Shown in pieces: positions 33,446 to 45,225 of a DNA stretch of 64,000 bases. The notes beneath the pieces are model-generated. The model did no database searches and was not told the origin of the DNA. It worked only from the letters and a program-made list of their open reading frames with translations. The first letter of the stretch is position 1. The number at the start of each line of letters is the position of its first letter. The DNA is taken from the NCBI GenBank assembly GCA_020080175.1, contig JAGHQL010000072.1, positions 54,368 through 118,367 of the forward strand. The letters are read 5' to 3'. A program made the position numbers and the translations under genes. This stretch comes from Glutinoglossum americanum (taxonomy: Eukaryota > Ascomycota > Geoglossomycetes > Geoglossales > Geoglossaceae).

Positions 33446-34539
33446 TAGCTACAGAGCCTTGATAAAGCCTTGATAAAGTCTTAAGTGGCCCGTGGTCTCA
33501 GTATCGGTCTGGGCTCAACAGCGGTCGATTCGCTTCTTGACGACGGATGGCGCCCCAACTCACAACCCAGCCATGCAATGCAGGCTACCGGATTGGCTGG
33601 TCTCTGCTACCTCTATTCGTATACAAAAGGGCACGAATAATAGCACCTCTATAAGAACTACTTGAATTATTTGACACGAGCGGCTGGGGATAGGAGTGGC
33701 TGGAGTAAGATGCCAAATGGCACCCTCTAAAAATGGTCCTTTGTGATGAGGGCTAGAGTATGATGGGGGTGGTAGTGCTGGAGCAGAGAGATGATTAATA
33801 GCTGGCGAGTTGAAAATAGGCGAAGTGGAAGAGCGTTCAAAAACAGCGCCGAAGCATCCAAAAACAGCCGCCGAAGCGTCAAGATCTGGATGCCTTTTCA
33901 CCAGCATCCATATCCACAGTAATAATAATAATAATAATACCAGTATTGCCACGAGGGCCGCCGGTGTGTCATAGAGCATACGGTTGGAGGCCACACCCCC
34001 AAGGAACACCGTTGCGTCAAGACTCCCATAGCCACCGGGCGCGCCCCCAGAGAACGCAAGCAGGCAGCGCCGGAACCGTGGGTGTATCCCGGCGGCGGGC
34101 ATCCGGGCAGGCGGGGCAACAAGGCCGCGGGATCTGGGAAAGCATTTCCCAGCCACGATGCTCGTGTGCAGCTGGGGGGGGTTGCTCCGAGAACCCATCC
34201 CCGAATGCTTGTTTTCCCCACAAAAAAAAGCTCTTTCAGGGATTATCGAAACCTCAGGATGCTTTTCTTTTTTTTTTTTTTCCTGTAAAACTCATCGATT
34301 TTTCCTTTCTAGCGGGTCTGGGGAATAAAATAAATTAGACCGTTCTATCCATAGTACTGGGAATCTAAGCGCTAAAACTACAACTATCCCTATGGGATTC
34401 CCATTAACTCCTTCGGCAGGGGACCAGATCGTCAAGGGCTTTCTCCCCACGCTTACTCTAAAGTCTATAATCTCTGGAAGAAAAAAAAATTACACCTACA
34501 ATACGCTTTCCCCCCCCTCTCTCTTGGCCCAACCATCCT
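33446..34539. other. Intergenic region containing repeat copy C
   Basis: Between two minus-strand genes: promoter of the ankyrin gene on the left and 3' flank of the metallopeptidase on the right. It contains an (AAT)n microsatellite at about 33920-33939 and repeat copy C. A T-run lies at about 34268-34281. Confidence 0.5.
33948..34067. repeat. Dispersed minisatellite element, copy C (about two degenerate units)
   Basis: The sequence GCCGCCGGTGTGTCATAGAG then CATACGGTTGG matches copy A's GTATCATAGAGCATATGTTCGG. The next unit, ACCGTTGCGTCAAGACTCCC then ATAGCCACCGGGCGCGCCCC, matches copy A's third unit. Units are shortened to about 55-60 bp, and copy C sits directly after an (AAT)n microsatellite. 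The downstream flank shared by A and B was not recognised here. Confidence 0.6.
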
Positions 34540-36276
34540 CTACATCGTCCTCGCGTAAGCATAAATCCAGTGCTGCACCGACCCCTCCATTCCCCTAATT
34601 TCCAGCGAAGTCTCGGTGCAGGTGTACTGCATCCTCATGGTGGGCACGGCAAACTCCCCAAGCGGCCACGTAATCGGCGTTGAGAACACACTCGAACTGA
34701 TTACCGCCTCTCCAGTGCCCTGTCCGTCCTTCAAGCAAAACTCTCCGTCCTTGGTCTGTACGTACGACCCCTGTACATCCCCGTTAAACAGCGTATCAGT
34801 GTGTACAGTCAAATCTCCAGCATCAACATCCATAGAGATGTGAGTTTGATCGTAGACGAAGGAGCAGGCATCCGGGGTGTCGACGGCAAAGGTTCCAGTT
34901 CCATCAATGACGAGATTTGAGATGGATGTAACACCCTGAGCGGCTAGTCCGCGCTCGATCGTCGTTTGTAAGGTTGAGATGTCGAGGGACCAGTGGCCGA
35001 AGATGCAGGGGTCGATGGGGAGACCGGTGTCCGCGCAGGAGCCAGCGCCGGTGTCTTCTGGACATTCAGGGGCGGGGGTGCGGGTGAGGTGGAGAGTTCC
35101 GGCGGCGTAGTCTTGGTCGGCAGTGGAGACGAAAAGAAATTCGTATGTTTCTACGGCCCCGGATGAAGGTTCGCAGGAAGTAGAGATGGTTTGGAGGGCG
35201 GTGAAGGGAGCGAAGGGGGTCATGGCATCGCCTGCTTTGCGGAAGTAAAGGTCGGTCTGAGGGTCAGTGGTGTCGAAGCTGACGTCGATGGTTTGGCCGC
35301 TGGGGATGGCGGCGGTGTAGACGATGATGGAGAAGGGAGGGGCGGTGAGGGGGAGGTCTTTGCTTTCGCCTTCCGCAAGAGTCGTATCGAGAGTGTTCTT
35401 GTCCATTGGTCTGACGGGTATGTAGGATCCATCGGTGTCTTTAATTAGCGCCTCCGCGAACCGCTGCGCAAATTGTGGGAACTGTGTCTGTATCAAAGAG
35501 TCTTGAGACAACCGTGATCGTTCGACGTAGATATCCTCCTCCAAGGGCTGCTCAGCGATCCATTTGTTAATGGAAGGATCATCGAGGTTGCTGGCGAGGA
35601 ACTGAAAGAACATATTGCACCCGTAAGGGTCGTTGATATAGAGCGGTACCGACGGTATGTAGTCGATATTCACGTCCCATTCGGTGTTGGAATACGGATA
35701 CACCACGTTCGAGAAGTAGTCCGCAGCCCCTTCGATCCACCATCCAGACGCAGTCTCTCCATTCAATTCCGCCTTCGTGAATCCAACGGTATTCTTAAAC
35801 TCCACACAATGGTAAAGTTCATGAGCCACCGTCTGCTTCACCAGCTCTATGTTAGAGTCAGTAGCCGTACTCTGTGGGACACGGACATAGCATGTGTCGA
35901 GGTCTGAGGCTTGGCTCGTGCTGGCAGCGGTATCTCCCCCAGTCGGCTCTTCGACGAGGAATGCGACCAGAACAAGTTTAATATTAAGGGGTTTACTGAC
36001 GAAGGAGACGTAGGTTGTGAGCGCTTCCCAGGCTGCGTCACCGATTCTGTCCAGACCGGTGATGGTCGCGCCTGCTCTATCGGGGTGCCAGTCGTCGGTG
36101 AAATGGTAGACCGTGAGGATGCTGCCAGATACATCGTGAGAGACATATTCAGTACAGGGAAGGGGAGCGCTGGTGGCAGGGTCGGTGTCCCATTGACTGC
36201 AGTCTATAACGCCACTTGTTTGCGCGTTGACGAGGAGGGCGAGGGAGAGAAGAGGTGCTAGGAATGAGCGAAACAT
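34540..36276 (-). CDS. Putative secreted zinc metallopeptidase (HELYH type)
   Basis: A single exon encodes 578 residues. Residues 1-18 (MFRSFLAPLLSLALLVNA) are a clear signal peptide. The likely catalytic site is VAHELYHCVEF at about residues 150-160, an HExxH zinc-binding motif. A candidate third ligand is Glu in WWIEGAADYFSN about 25 residues later, the order used by gluzincins. The C-terminal half (residues about 300-578) is beta-rich with paired cysteines (CPEDTGAGSC) and no membrane span or GPI signal. I do not match it to a named peptidase family. The predicted location is extracellular. Whether it is an active enzyme cannot be shown from sequence. It has no introns, unlike most neighbours. 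Adjacent genes do not suggest a pathway. Confidence 0.75.
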   Translation of the reverse strand: MFRSFLAPLLSLALLVNAQTSGVIDCSQWDTDPATSAPLPCTEYVSHDVSGSILTVYHFTDDWHPDRAGATITGLDRIGDAAWEALTTYVSFVSKPLNIKLVLVAFLVEEPTGGDTAASTSQASDLDTCYVRVPQSTATDSNIELVKQTVAHELYHCVEFKNTVGFTKAELNGETASGWWIEGAADYFSNVVYPYSNTEWDVNIDYIPSVPLYINDPYGCNMFFQFLASNLDDPSINKWIAEQPLEEDIYVERSRLSQDSLIQTQFPQFAQRFAEALIKDTDGSYIPVRPMDKNTLDTTLAEGESKDLPLTAPPFSIIVYTAAIPSGQTIDVSFDTTDPQTDLYFRKAGDAMTPFAPFTALQTISTSCEPSSGAVETYEFLFVSTADQDYAAGTLHLTRTPAPECPEDTGAGSCADTGLPIDPCIFGHWSLDISTLQTTIERGLAAQGVTSISNLVIDGTGTFAVDTPDACSFVYDQTHISMDVDAGDLTVHTDTLFNGDVQGSYVQTKDGEFCLKDGQGTGEAVISSSVFSTPITWPLGEFAVPTMRMQYTCTETSLEIRGMEGSVQHWIYAYARTM

Positions 36277-38259
36277 TGTGAAGGCGAAAAGAGGGTAGCT
36301 CCCGTAGAAAGGGCTTTATGATCTTAGAAGCTTGGTGATGTTGATGCTGGGACGAGAGTAGATGGGTCTCTCATGGCTTCGTTTATGTACAATTCCAGAG
36401 ATCAGGCTCCAGCGACCCATAGCCCATGTACGACTAAAGAGCATCAAGTCTTTGTGTGGTGTTGATTGTAAAAATAGCCCACGATGGTGGCAGTGCGCCG
36501 TCTGGTGGTGACACATCTTGTATATATGCTAGGATGGGTGGCTCGGTGAACAGAGACCATCGCTAGTTTAGATGCGCCTAGTGGTATGGTGAGGTTAGCG
36601 CTCTGAAATTGCTCATGCTTGCGCCACGCAGAAAAGACTACTCAGGTACAATGCCAAGATCTTGGCTTTTCCCCGAGACGTGGCAAAGCAATTCGCGATG
36701 AGATACCACCACCGAAAAAGCCAGTTCGAGATGGATAAGAGATTGCGCCCAGGCGAGCCAACCAGGCAGTGTCATGGGACACCGCAGGCAACCCAGGCAT
36801 TGGTCAACATCCAGGTCCTCCAGAGACGATGAACAGGAACTAACCAAAGGAGGAACATCTAGTTTAGGGGCGTCCAAAGATAAACGCGAAGTAGGAAGAT
36901 GAGGCATAGACAAAGAAGAATCTTCATTTGTAGCCTTAGATACCAAGTTCTAAAGCCGGAATGCTGTTCTTTTGTCCAATCCTGATAAATGCCAACCTCT
37001 CCCAAAACCGCCATATCCCTTCAGCCAGGTTCTCCCTCTCGACAGCACCCGTGCCGACAGCTCTGACGGAGCTTCGACATGTACCTAACTAATAGCGGTT
37101 GCAGTCAGACGAGTTGCGATCTGGGAGACTCCATAGCCCGCGGGAGTTGAGGTCAAAGCTGAAGGAACCACCTGCCGCCGCCAGCCTGAGACCAAGGAAA
37201 CGGACCCACGGAAAGCGCAGAGCATGCATGCATGCATGAGTGCTACCAGTCTAGAAAATGTCTATCGAAGAGCGACGTTAAGTGTATGGCTGGAGGCCCG
37301 AGAACGATGGGAACGGCGATGGACTTATTGTCGAGGCCCAGGGTACCGACAGAGCGGCCAGTGATCAAGCGGGAAGGCGCTTTACCCGATCGGGACGCCC
37401 CACAAGTCAGAATCACCATGAGCCTCACGATGAAAAAAAAATTAAAAAAAAAAATCAAGGGATAATATCTCAAAACACCACGAGTTTTCACTTTAAAATT
37501 AGTTACTCAGACCAGGAGCACGCCTAATATTATGGGAATCTTTTTTCCCGCGAGCATATGTATGCAACCTGACACGAGGGTGGTCCTGGGGATATGCCCA
37601 TCCACAGCTACGAGAGTCAAGACTCGCCGAAGGGGGGGGGGAGGTTGGCAGATTAGTTGGTCCGTCTACATGCTTGCTTCCACCTACACCCACAATCGGG
37701 CATGATTTTCTACACGCCGTCACCCGCGCCAAGTCGTGAGAGTAGAACTTTCCCCACGGCAGCCGAAATGTTTAGGGAATCTAATATAGTATATAGGCCG
37801 GCGGGGGCTCTCTTTGCCATACATTTGCAATTATATGGTATGCTATTCAGACACATAACCACGAACTAATCGTTGCTTGGGTAGCGACATCTGTAGGTCG
37901 CCGTTTAGACGCTGCCATCCTACAGCTTATATGTTGTGAAATAAAAGAAAAAAATATAAGGGGGGGGGGCCTGCATCAATGACCCACGCCGTTTTGAACA
38001 AACCCCAAGAAAAAGTGTCATCCACACGTGAATTTTTTTTTCTTTTGGGAGGACCGGCAAATGCTTACAATAGCCAGCGATACAACAGCATTGGCTCTAG
38101 CGAAAAGGGATGAATGGTATATATAAGTCAGAAGTTATTGTCCCTTTGCACCTTCGACATCCAAAAATAATCCAAAGGGAATATCCAGCATGCTGATGCT
38201 CCAGTAACCAATGGACTCTCACAACAACGCCGTGTATATGCAAAAGCCCTTTAGAGAAC
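36277..38259. other. Intergenic region
   Basis: Between the metallopeptidase start and the 3' end of palF. It holds a short (GCAT)4 run near 37223-37238, an A-rich stretch at 37430-37455, a G9 run near 37634 and another near 37963. Small open frames such as 36946-36638 (-) have no recognisable domain. Confidence 0.5.
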
Positions 38260-40633
38260 TCACCTCTCATACCGAGGTAAGTTCTCAGGCATGGTAGATC
38301 CACGGAAACCATATTCGTCTTCCTCCGTGATTATTGGAGCTGTCGGGCCAGCTGTATCTGGGGGCGCGGCCGTTCTTAAATTTTGGCTAGTTTCGCTGTC
38401 ATCTCCCCCAAAGTCTTCCGGAGCACTGGCTTCTGCTTGTAACCTTCGGAGCTCAAGGTCGTGCTTGTCATCCGTTGGTGGATGCCCGTTTGTTTGCGGT
38501 GGTGGTTGACCTGGTTGTGGGGTCTCGTTGAAGTGGTGATTCCTGTATGAAGATGGTTCTCCAGCCTCCACTAGGGGGGCTGACTGCCGAAGGTACGACA
38601 TGTGGATATGGTGAGGTGGTAAAGCCCACATAGACTCCACATGATACTGGCCGCTGTGAAGTTCTGACACGCCATATTCAACAGGCAGAGGTATTATGGG
38701 AGCAGACGGCCCTTGGATTGTTGGGGCAGACGGAGAGCCTTCTTCACTTTCTGGCGGGGCGCTTGGAAGTAGACTCGCCTCAAAATTCTGCAATCTTGTC
38801 TTTTCATTGATTCCCTCTGGCTCCGCAACCTCCGGGGGCGGGACATCTATTGGCATCTGGGAGCCAAGATACGAACAATGCTGCTCGTGCGGTTCATCTT
38901 GGCCGGCCGCGTGGTCTGACGCCTGGCATTCGTAGCCATTCGTATCGTATTGTTGTTGTTGTTGTAGGCACCCAGTTGTGTACGGTAAGGTGGGATTTTG
39001 TGTGGCTTCAAGCTCAGGGTTCTCTTGAACCTCCACCCGCTTGCCTCGTGCTCTAGAACTATCTTTTGTCCCGACAACGATCTCAAACTGAACATCCACA
39101 ACGCTCTTCTCTCTTCTTATGCGATCAGTCTCGACCACGCCGCCACCCCATGCAGCTAACATGTTAGTAGATCCTTCCTCCACATTAGGCATGTTTACTA
39201 GGCCAATGCGCGGAAGGACTCTGTCTTGTCCGGCTAGTTTCCCACCTAGATCGACGACAACCTCTACATAGTACCTGAAGGCAACCATCCCACCAGGAAC
39301 CGATGCGATGGTAGGGAACGCATCTTCAGGCACCCTCACTGATGCCATGACTACAGTCGAAAGTGTCCGAGGGTCGATAATTAGTGGAGCAAAGGTCTGT
39401 GCGAGGTCTTTTCGATAAACACTGCTAGAGCCGGCTGAGGAAAGCGATAGGGCCCCAAGCCCCGTCCTTGTTTTTGGGTAATAATCTTCATGCTTTGCTC
39501 TGTCTGCTTCCTTGGATTTATTCGGTGGGAGTGGCGTGAGCGGATGGGAGTCTATCCGTCCCTGACGATAGAGTGTGATGATGATACCATGTAGACTCTT
39601 GATGTATTTGGTGTGGTTGATAGAAACCCTAACGGGGACAGTGTCGCCACGAAGGCATCCTCCCCGTAGAAGTTCGACCGTTGCAGTGATGGTCTTGTCC
39701 GCCAGCGACAGAATGCTGCTTTGGGGGTTACTCCGTCTAGAGGTCTTGGCTATTGATGGCGTTGGTGCTAGCCGGAAACTGAGGCTTCCAGTGCTACTGC
39801 TAACAGCGCTCTCACCACTTACTTCGCTCGGGGCGGGACTTCGTGGGGGTATCTGCTGGTCTCCAGAGTTCCTAAGGCTCGGTGACTCGGACACTTCCGC
39901 GGGCGGGGTGGAGTCATCCTGTGCTACCTTTCTCTTCTCTCGGTGGCTAGGATCTCTTATGTTAGGACCCTTTCCCCTCGGACGTCGTGATATTGGCTCT
40001 AGGGTGACGACTCGAGATGATGGGGGGCATATCGAGGAAATGTCTATGGGTTCGGTGAAGCGGACCTTAAGATCGCAATGTGTGACGGGTGAAATGGTAA
40101 TTGGCCGAGTCAATGTGGAAGTGACCATGTATGAGATTGTTCCCCTCTCAAACTGTTATACCGCGGAACGTCAGCTGCGACAAGTGTCAAGATAGCACAC
40201 GCTCCCTTACATCGATACTGCTCGGCAGCCCCCCTCTTGGAAATTCCAAGATGAACTCGAAATTATACATGCCAAGATCCAGTTTCCCTTCCCCACAAAG
40301 CACGACCTCATCCTCGAAAAGTTGCAAGTACCCATTTCCAAGGGACTCTCCCGATCTCTTAATTCGTCCAGCGCCCAGACTATCCCCTACACCTTCCGCC
40401 GCCGCACTTCCGTTCTTCGACACTCTAATAAATCCATGCAGACAGACGACTAAATGCGTTATTCGGATGAGTTTGTGAGCCGCGAGATGTACAGATCCCT
40501 TGACTAAATCGCCGGGGGAATACTGGCGGTGGGGTTCTTCCAGTTTAATGTAGAATTCCGACAGTGTCCGCGTCCTCGTCGAAAAAGGCGATGTCAACCG
40601 TGAGAAAAAGGAGCGATTCGCCGCCTGAGCCAT
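38260..40633 (-). CDS. palF: pH-response arrestin PalF/RIM8
   Basis: PalF/Rim8 is an arrestin-related protein that binds the ambient-pH sensor PalH/Rim21 at the plasma membrane and recruits ESCRT, leading to PacC/Rim101 processing. Two exons (40633-40211 and 40152-38260) join in phase across a 58-bp intron, giving 771 residues. Start ATG 40633 opens MAQAANRSFFSRLTSPFSTR, typical of the family; the frame extends further upstream without an ATG that improves it. The arrestin N domain has FYIKLEEPHRQYSPGDLVKG, ITHLVVCLHGFIRV and YNFEFILEFP. The C domain follows with ISYMVTSTLTRPITISP and LGGKLAGQDRVLPRIGLVNM. The long tail is Pro/Ser-rich and ends ENLPRYER, matching the usual C-terminal LPRYER. 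YEVQ-like and PPxY-type contacts were not verified. Confidence 0.9.
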
Positions 40634-41655
40634 GTCGGTGGGAACGCTTGCTGTGGCCTGACAATGTGGGAGCCGCTGCACTTGGGAAAAGCTGCCGCGC
40701 TGAGAATATTGTGTCGCCTTTGTACCCAGGACGTGATCAAGGGCCGCAGCCCCAAAATTTGTCACACGTCGCGAGACGACAATTAGCTTTTTCCTAGATG
40801 CTGCGTCCCAATCGCCGGCGCTGACGGGTGATGGATGGGGCGGGACTCTAGTTAAACCCTGATCCCCCCGCGACGAGAGCACTCGACTCGGTGTCGTATC
40901 GACAACTGGCTAGTTTCTCGAGAATTGCGTGACCCCATGGGGTGGATCTTGTAGGTGATAGGCGGAACCCAGCGTTACAGTCGTAGCAGTATCTTTCTGG
41001 GTGCATGTAATGGTGATTAGTCGACTAATGTGAGGATGTGGTTGTGTCGAGGAAAACCCGAATCGAGTCGCGTCGCGGTTTCAGGCGGCACCAAAATCGG
41101 GGCTTGTAAGGCTTGTTTTTCTCGATTTCGCCCAGAGATAGTTTAAAAAGGCTTATTTATGCCCAGACTTGCAAGGAGATTCAGTGCAGAGACAAAGCAC
41201 ACAAGTTCTCCCGGTCGCCAAGAGATGCTGTGCGCTTACTCTGCGCTTTTGCTAGGATATCATCTCCCAAAACGACTGGCGCGAACTAGTGGGAGAGAGG
41301 ACGAATTAAGTGTGTGGGCGAAGGAAGAATCTCAGGCTCAAGACCAAAAAGCTTAGCAGTGTGGGAGCCTAGTAAGGGTGAATCAAAACTGACTAAACCG
41401 ACCATTAATGTGAACAACGATGGCATGTCGCTGCTGCAAACTCCCGTTGCATCGGGTCGCATCACAAATAAGCTTTTGCCAAGTTGCAATCCCTGGTAGA
41501 AGTGAAGTTCGGGCTATTATGCGAACAGAATACGGAATCAAGCAACACTTCCAACAAGTTTCGCCCGAATCGAATCACCCCAGGAGGAAATCCCAGCCAA
41601 CCCCGTAGCAATATCAGATTCGTTCTTAACATCGGTCCGAAGTCACCCGCAGTTA
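40634..41655. other. Intergenic region (palF promoter)
   Basis: Lies upstream of palF and downstream of MND1, both on the minus strand. I found no coding region or repeat. PacC-type sites were not assigned. Confidence 0.45.
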
Positions 41656-42374
41656 TCACCAGAGCTCGGTCAAACCCTCCCCTTCCACGTACTCCCCGCC
41701 GTAGTACTCACACCTGATGTTCTCGATAGCCTCGCGATCTTGTGTAACCTCAAGAAGGTATGACTCCAGTGCATAGATGTTGTCGGTCCATCGCTCTGCT
41801 GAGGCCATCAGCGCAGCGACCTGTTCCCTTTTTCGAAGCACTTCTGTAGGGTCGTTGTCGCTGTATGATGACAGCTCCGTGTGGAGGACTCTGGTCTGTT
41901 GTTGCAAGTTCGCATACGCTTCCTTCAGGCCCTGTCGATCTTGGCCGTCTTCTTCCTCACTATCATCCTCCCTGGCAGCGCCCTCATCCTCAATCTTATC
42001 CTGTAGGTCTACTACAGACACAGAAACCCTTTCTTTCTCGGCATTGAGATCTTCCATAATCTTCTCCCTATTTTTCTTTTCTTCGCTCAAGAAACACCAA
42101 TACCAATTGCCGCTACCGATCTTCTCTACCCGGATCTTCCCATCGTCCGAGAGCGCTTGGAGGTAGTCTTTCACCTGCATCCCATTGATCGAGGCTACCG
42201 ATGGCAAAGCCTTCTCGAGGTCTTTGATGCTGTGCACCGTGCGCGAGTTTTGGAAAAAACTCAGGATAAGAGCTTGCTTGGCCGCAGGTGGGAGAGATTT
42301 TGGAGCCTGTCAAGATATGAACCATCGTATCCCCCACATGGCTCACTATAGGATTTGGGGATCTGGCGTACCAT
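41656..42374 (-). CDS. MND1: Meiotic nuclear division protein 1
   Basis: Mnd1 pairs with Hop2 and helps Rad51/Dmc1 strand invasion between homologues in meiosis. The start codon is the whole of exon 1 (42374-42372). A 65-bp intron (GTACGC...GACAG) follows at once, and exon 2 (42306-41656) encodes the rest, giving 217 residues, the usual size. The N-terminal winged helix has APKSLPPAAKQALILSFFQN, VHSIKDLEKALPSVASINGM and VKDYLQALSDDGKIRVEKIG. Then come NWYWCF, a long coiled coil (KKNREKIMEDLNAEKERVSV), an acidic insert (DDSEEEDGQD) and a second leucine-rich helix (ALESYLLEVTQDREAIENIR). Without the split start the frame would begin at an internal Met and lose the first winged-helix element. 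Presence of MND1 indicates meiotic capacity. Confidence 0.9.
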
Positions 42375-45225
42375 GGTAAATTTTGCTGGGCGTTTTTACA
42401 AGGTGTTGGCGTACCAGAGAAGCTCTCGCCAAAGGTTAGGGAGCTCGTCGTCTCGTTGAATGGGAAGACGTGTGGGGGACGGATAACCCGTTTGCTGCTC
42501 GCTAACCTCTTGTTTTCTCCATATCTATCACTTTCAATGAAAGCTAGGGAATTTCTCGCCGGCCAATGGGCAATTACGGAAAGAGAGAACATACGATTCT
42601 CGAGGCGGGTTCCCAGGGCGTTTATCGAAAGGCACTGTATTACCTCGCATGCGGCCATCCTCCCTAGCCCTATTACGTGCCAGCTAGAACGATCACCAAG
42701 TTTAAGAGAAAAAAACCGCCAACTATGTCACTTGGCTGTTCCCCCCTTTTCATATCGACGAGATACATCGAGGGATAGTTTACGTTGCTGCCCGGCATAG
42801 CCTGTTGTTTGCTCAGCGTAAAAGATCTGTTGCCTTATGACATGGCATGACGCATGATCGGCGTTGATTGCTCGCACTCGCCAAGTCGAAGCCAGATCCG
42901 CCAACTTACGCACTCCCGTCGGGGAGGACCATACGCTAGCGGAGGCACTATCGATGGCTATCCCTATATCGCTATCGCTACTGCTTCTACGACAAGGCTG
43001 TGGAGCCAGTTGTTAAGCTTTCTCCGGTTGACTCTGTCGCGCAGTTAGTCGGGGACGAAGGAGATGACTTTGGCATGATTGTTGGAGGACCACAGGATGC
43101 CTAGAAGGAGCCGCTGTCCCAAGGACCTTCGAGCTGGTAGTTAGGCTCTTCCCGCTGAGCCGGTCAATGCATCGTTTCAAAGGGCAAGGATGACCCATGG
43201 GATCACCCGGAAGCCTGACAAACACTTGGTTCTTCTACAATGCGGGTGAAGACTACTGCCGGTACAAGCCGCCCAGATAATGGCTTTCACCTTTGTCCCC
43301 CCTCTTCAGAAGGCGCCAGCTTGTTACAGTGGTGGAGATCGGGCAGCAACAAGAGGCAGGATCAGCCCTTTCAGCTCCCCTCCTCCACAGATTTTGATAC
43401 AGCTGTCACGGTGTAAAGATAAACGCTCTATGAAGCGCTACACCTTAAACTACACCTTGGTCACCTCAAACCGTCAACAAAAAGTGACCCTGGAGAACGT
43501 CTGAAAGGACGATGGTCTGTGTACTAAGCGTGTAAAAGGATCTCGGGAAAGTTTGTTTACTAGGAGTGATAAAAATAATGCAGCATCTCCCTCGCCTAAG
43601 GCAGGGCAATTCGCCACGGCCGACGAAAGGAAATCTAAAACGGTCTATTCTAGGGCCGAGAAACAGGAGAACGTAATGTTTCATTTTGCGCGCGCCGGGA
43701 CTCCACAGAAATGCAGGAGGATCACCGCGAAATAAGATGCACATCTTTTTTTAGCACTTGGATACTGTAGAAAACGTCAACAAAGGAGAAGACCTGCAGG
43801 TAGTGACGAAATATCAAAAGGAGTCTAGAGGCCCACGTATAGCTAGAACAGGAAGGGTTAGCAAGGCGCGCGCTGAATGGAGCGGATGGAACGAACCTTT
43901 ATGCGTTTTACAGCCAGTCAGAACATCGTTTTTGGAGGCGAGTGGTGGCTTGTCTGCTCTTGACGCCGACCGATGACCACCCAAACAGTTCTGGGCTGGG
44001 GTAACGTCCAACGAAAGGTGAATGATTGTTGGTTTGCCCGTAAATCGCATACCCGCCCGAGAGAACGTTAGAGCGCGCGCGATGCCTCTGTCATTTACAA
44101 CAAACTTGTCGATCGTGCTATACGAATCAAAACCACCAAAGCCAAGTCATTACCGCGCGTTGAGTAGAGTCGTTCAAGGAATTCTGTCGCTCAGGGCAAT
44201 GCAAATCTATCGTACCGCCATACCAGGCAGGAAGATAAAAAGGCGTTGCAATCCGAGCGTTGCGCACTCGGGGTTTCTCTCTTTTACCGCAACTTCATCA
44301 TCATCACTAGCCCTACCCATCCATACTCGACTCTAGTCATCACTCTACTCATCCGCGCACCTGCTCACTCCTGCTGCTGCGTGTCCACCCCTGACCAACA
44401 GCCTCTCCAACGCAAACACGAACGCTATTCTCGGGCTGTGCGAGCCACGATTGGTGGGAGAGTCAGAATCTGCCCGATTCTCTTCGCGGATCCACCAGGC
44501 CGTTTCAGATCCTTCGTTCAGGCGGGGAACTGGTTGACTACGTTCGTGCGCTACCCGAGTCAACTTCTCCAGCTAAAGCCAGACGACTCCTCGACTCCTT
44601 TGGCTTGGGTTAATATATCCGTTGCCAAATTTATCCATCCACCTCGCCCTCGGCGAATCACCACGCCCGGGCTCGGACTCTCCGCCCCTGCACGACGAGC
44701 CACGGAACACGTTTGCCAATCACAACCGGCCTGCTAGCAACGACCCCGCAAAATTAGAAGCACATCCCGGCACAGCATAGCGACACCGTGACACCGACAC
44801 TCTCACACCCATCTCGGCTTCCCCCCCCGGAGCCACAGGCATCTCGCATCACTGGTGCAGCCACCCACCCAACCCTGATCTGTCGCTGTTTTACCTCATC
44901 GCTAGGCGGTTGGTGCGACGTGCAGGTACTGCTACGCGCCCAGCGCAAAACAGAAACATATTTCAGAGTTACCGTCGCTGACGGAAACAATTGGGCTGGA
45001 AACAAGGTTAAGCAAGGTTAAGCAAGGTCAAGCAAGGTTAGCCATCCCGCACCGTCGCTACCGTTGCGCTGAATAAATATCGGCTCCGCTTCCTCGCGCC
45101 TTTTCCACCTCTTCCTCTTCTTTTATGCCTTGCTCCTCACGGCTCACTCGAGCTTGTTAGGCTGACCTGTACGCACAACTAGTCAATCTTTTCTATCCGC
45201 AACAGCCCTCAAGCCTACACAGACC
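42375..45225. other. Divergent intergenic region
   Basis: A 2.85-kb space between the MND1 start (-) and the small conserved gene (+), so it should contain both promoters. It carries the 10-bp tandem repeat at 45001-45041. Other open frames have no domain. Confidence 0.45.
45001..45041. repeat. Short tandem repeat, 10-bp unit
   Basis: Four copies of (A)CAAGGTTAAG with one C/T variant (AAGGTCAAG) lie head to tail about 185 bp upstream of the start at 45226. They could be repeated factor sites or a simple expansion. Confidence 0.7.
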
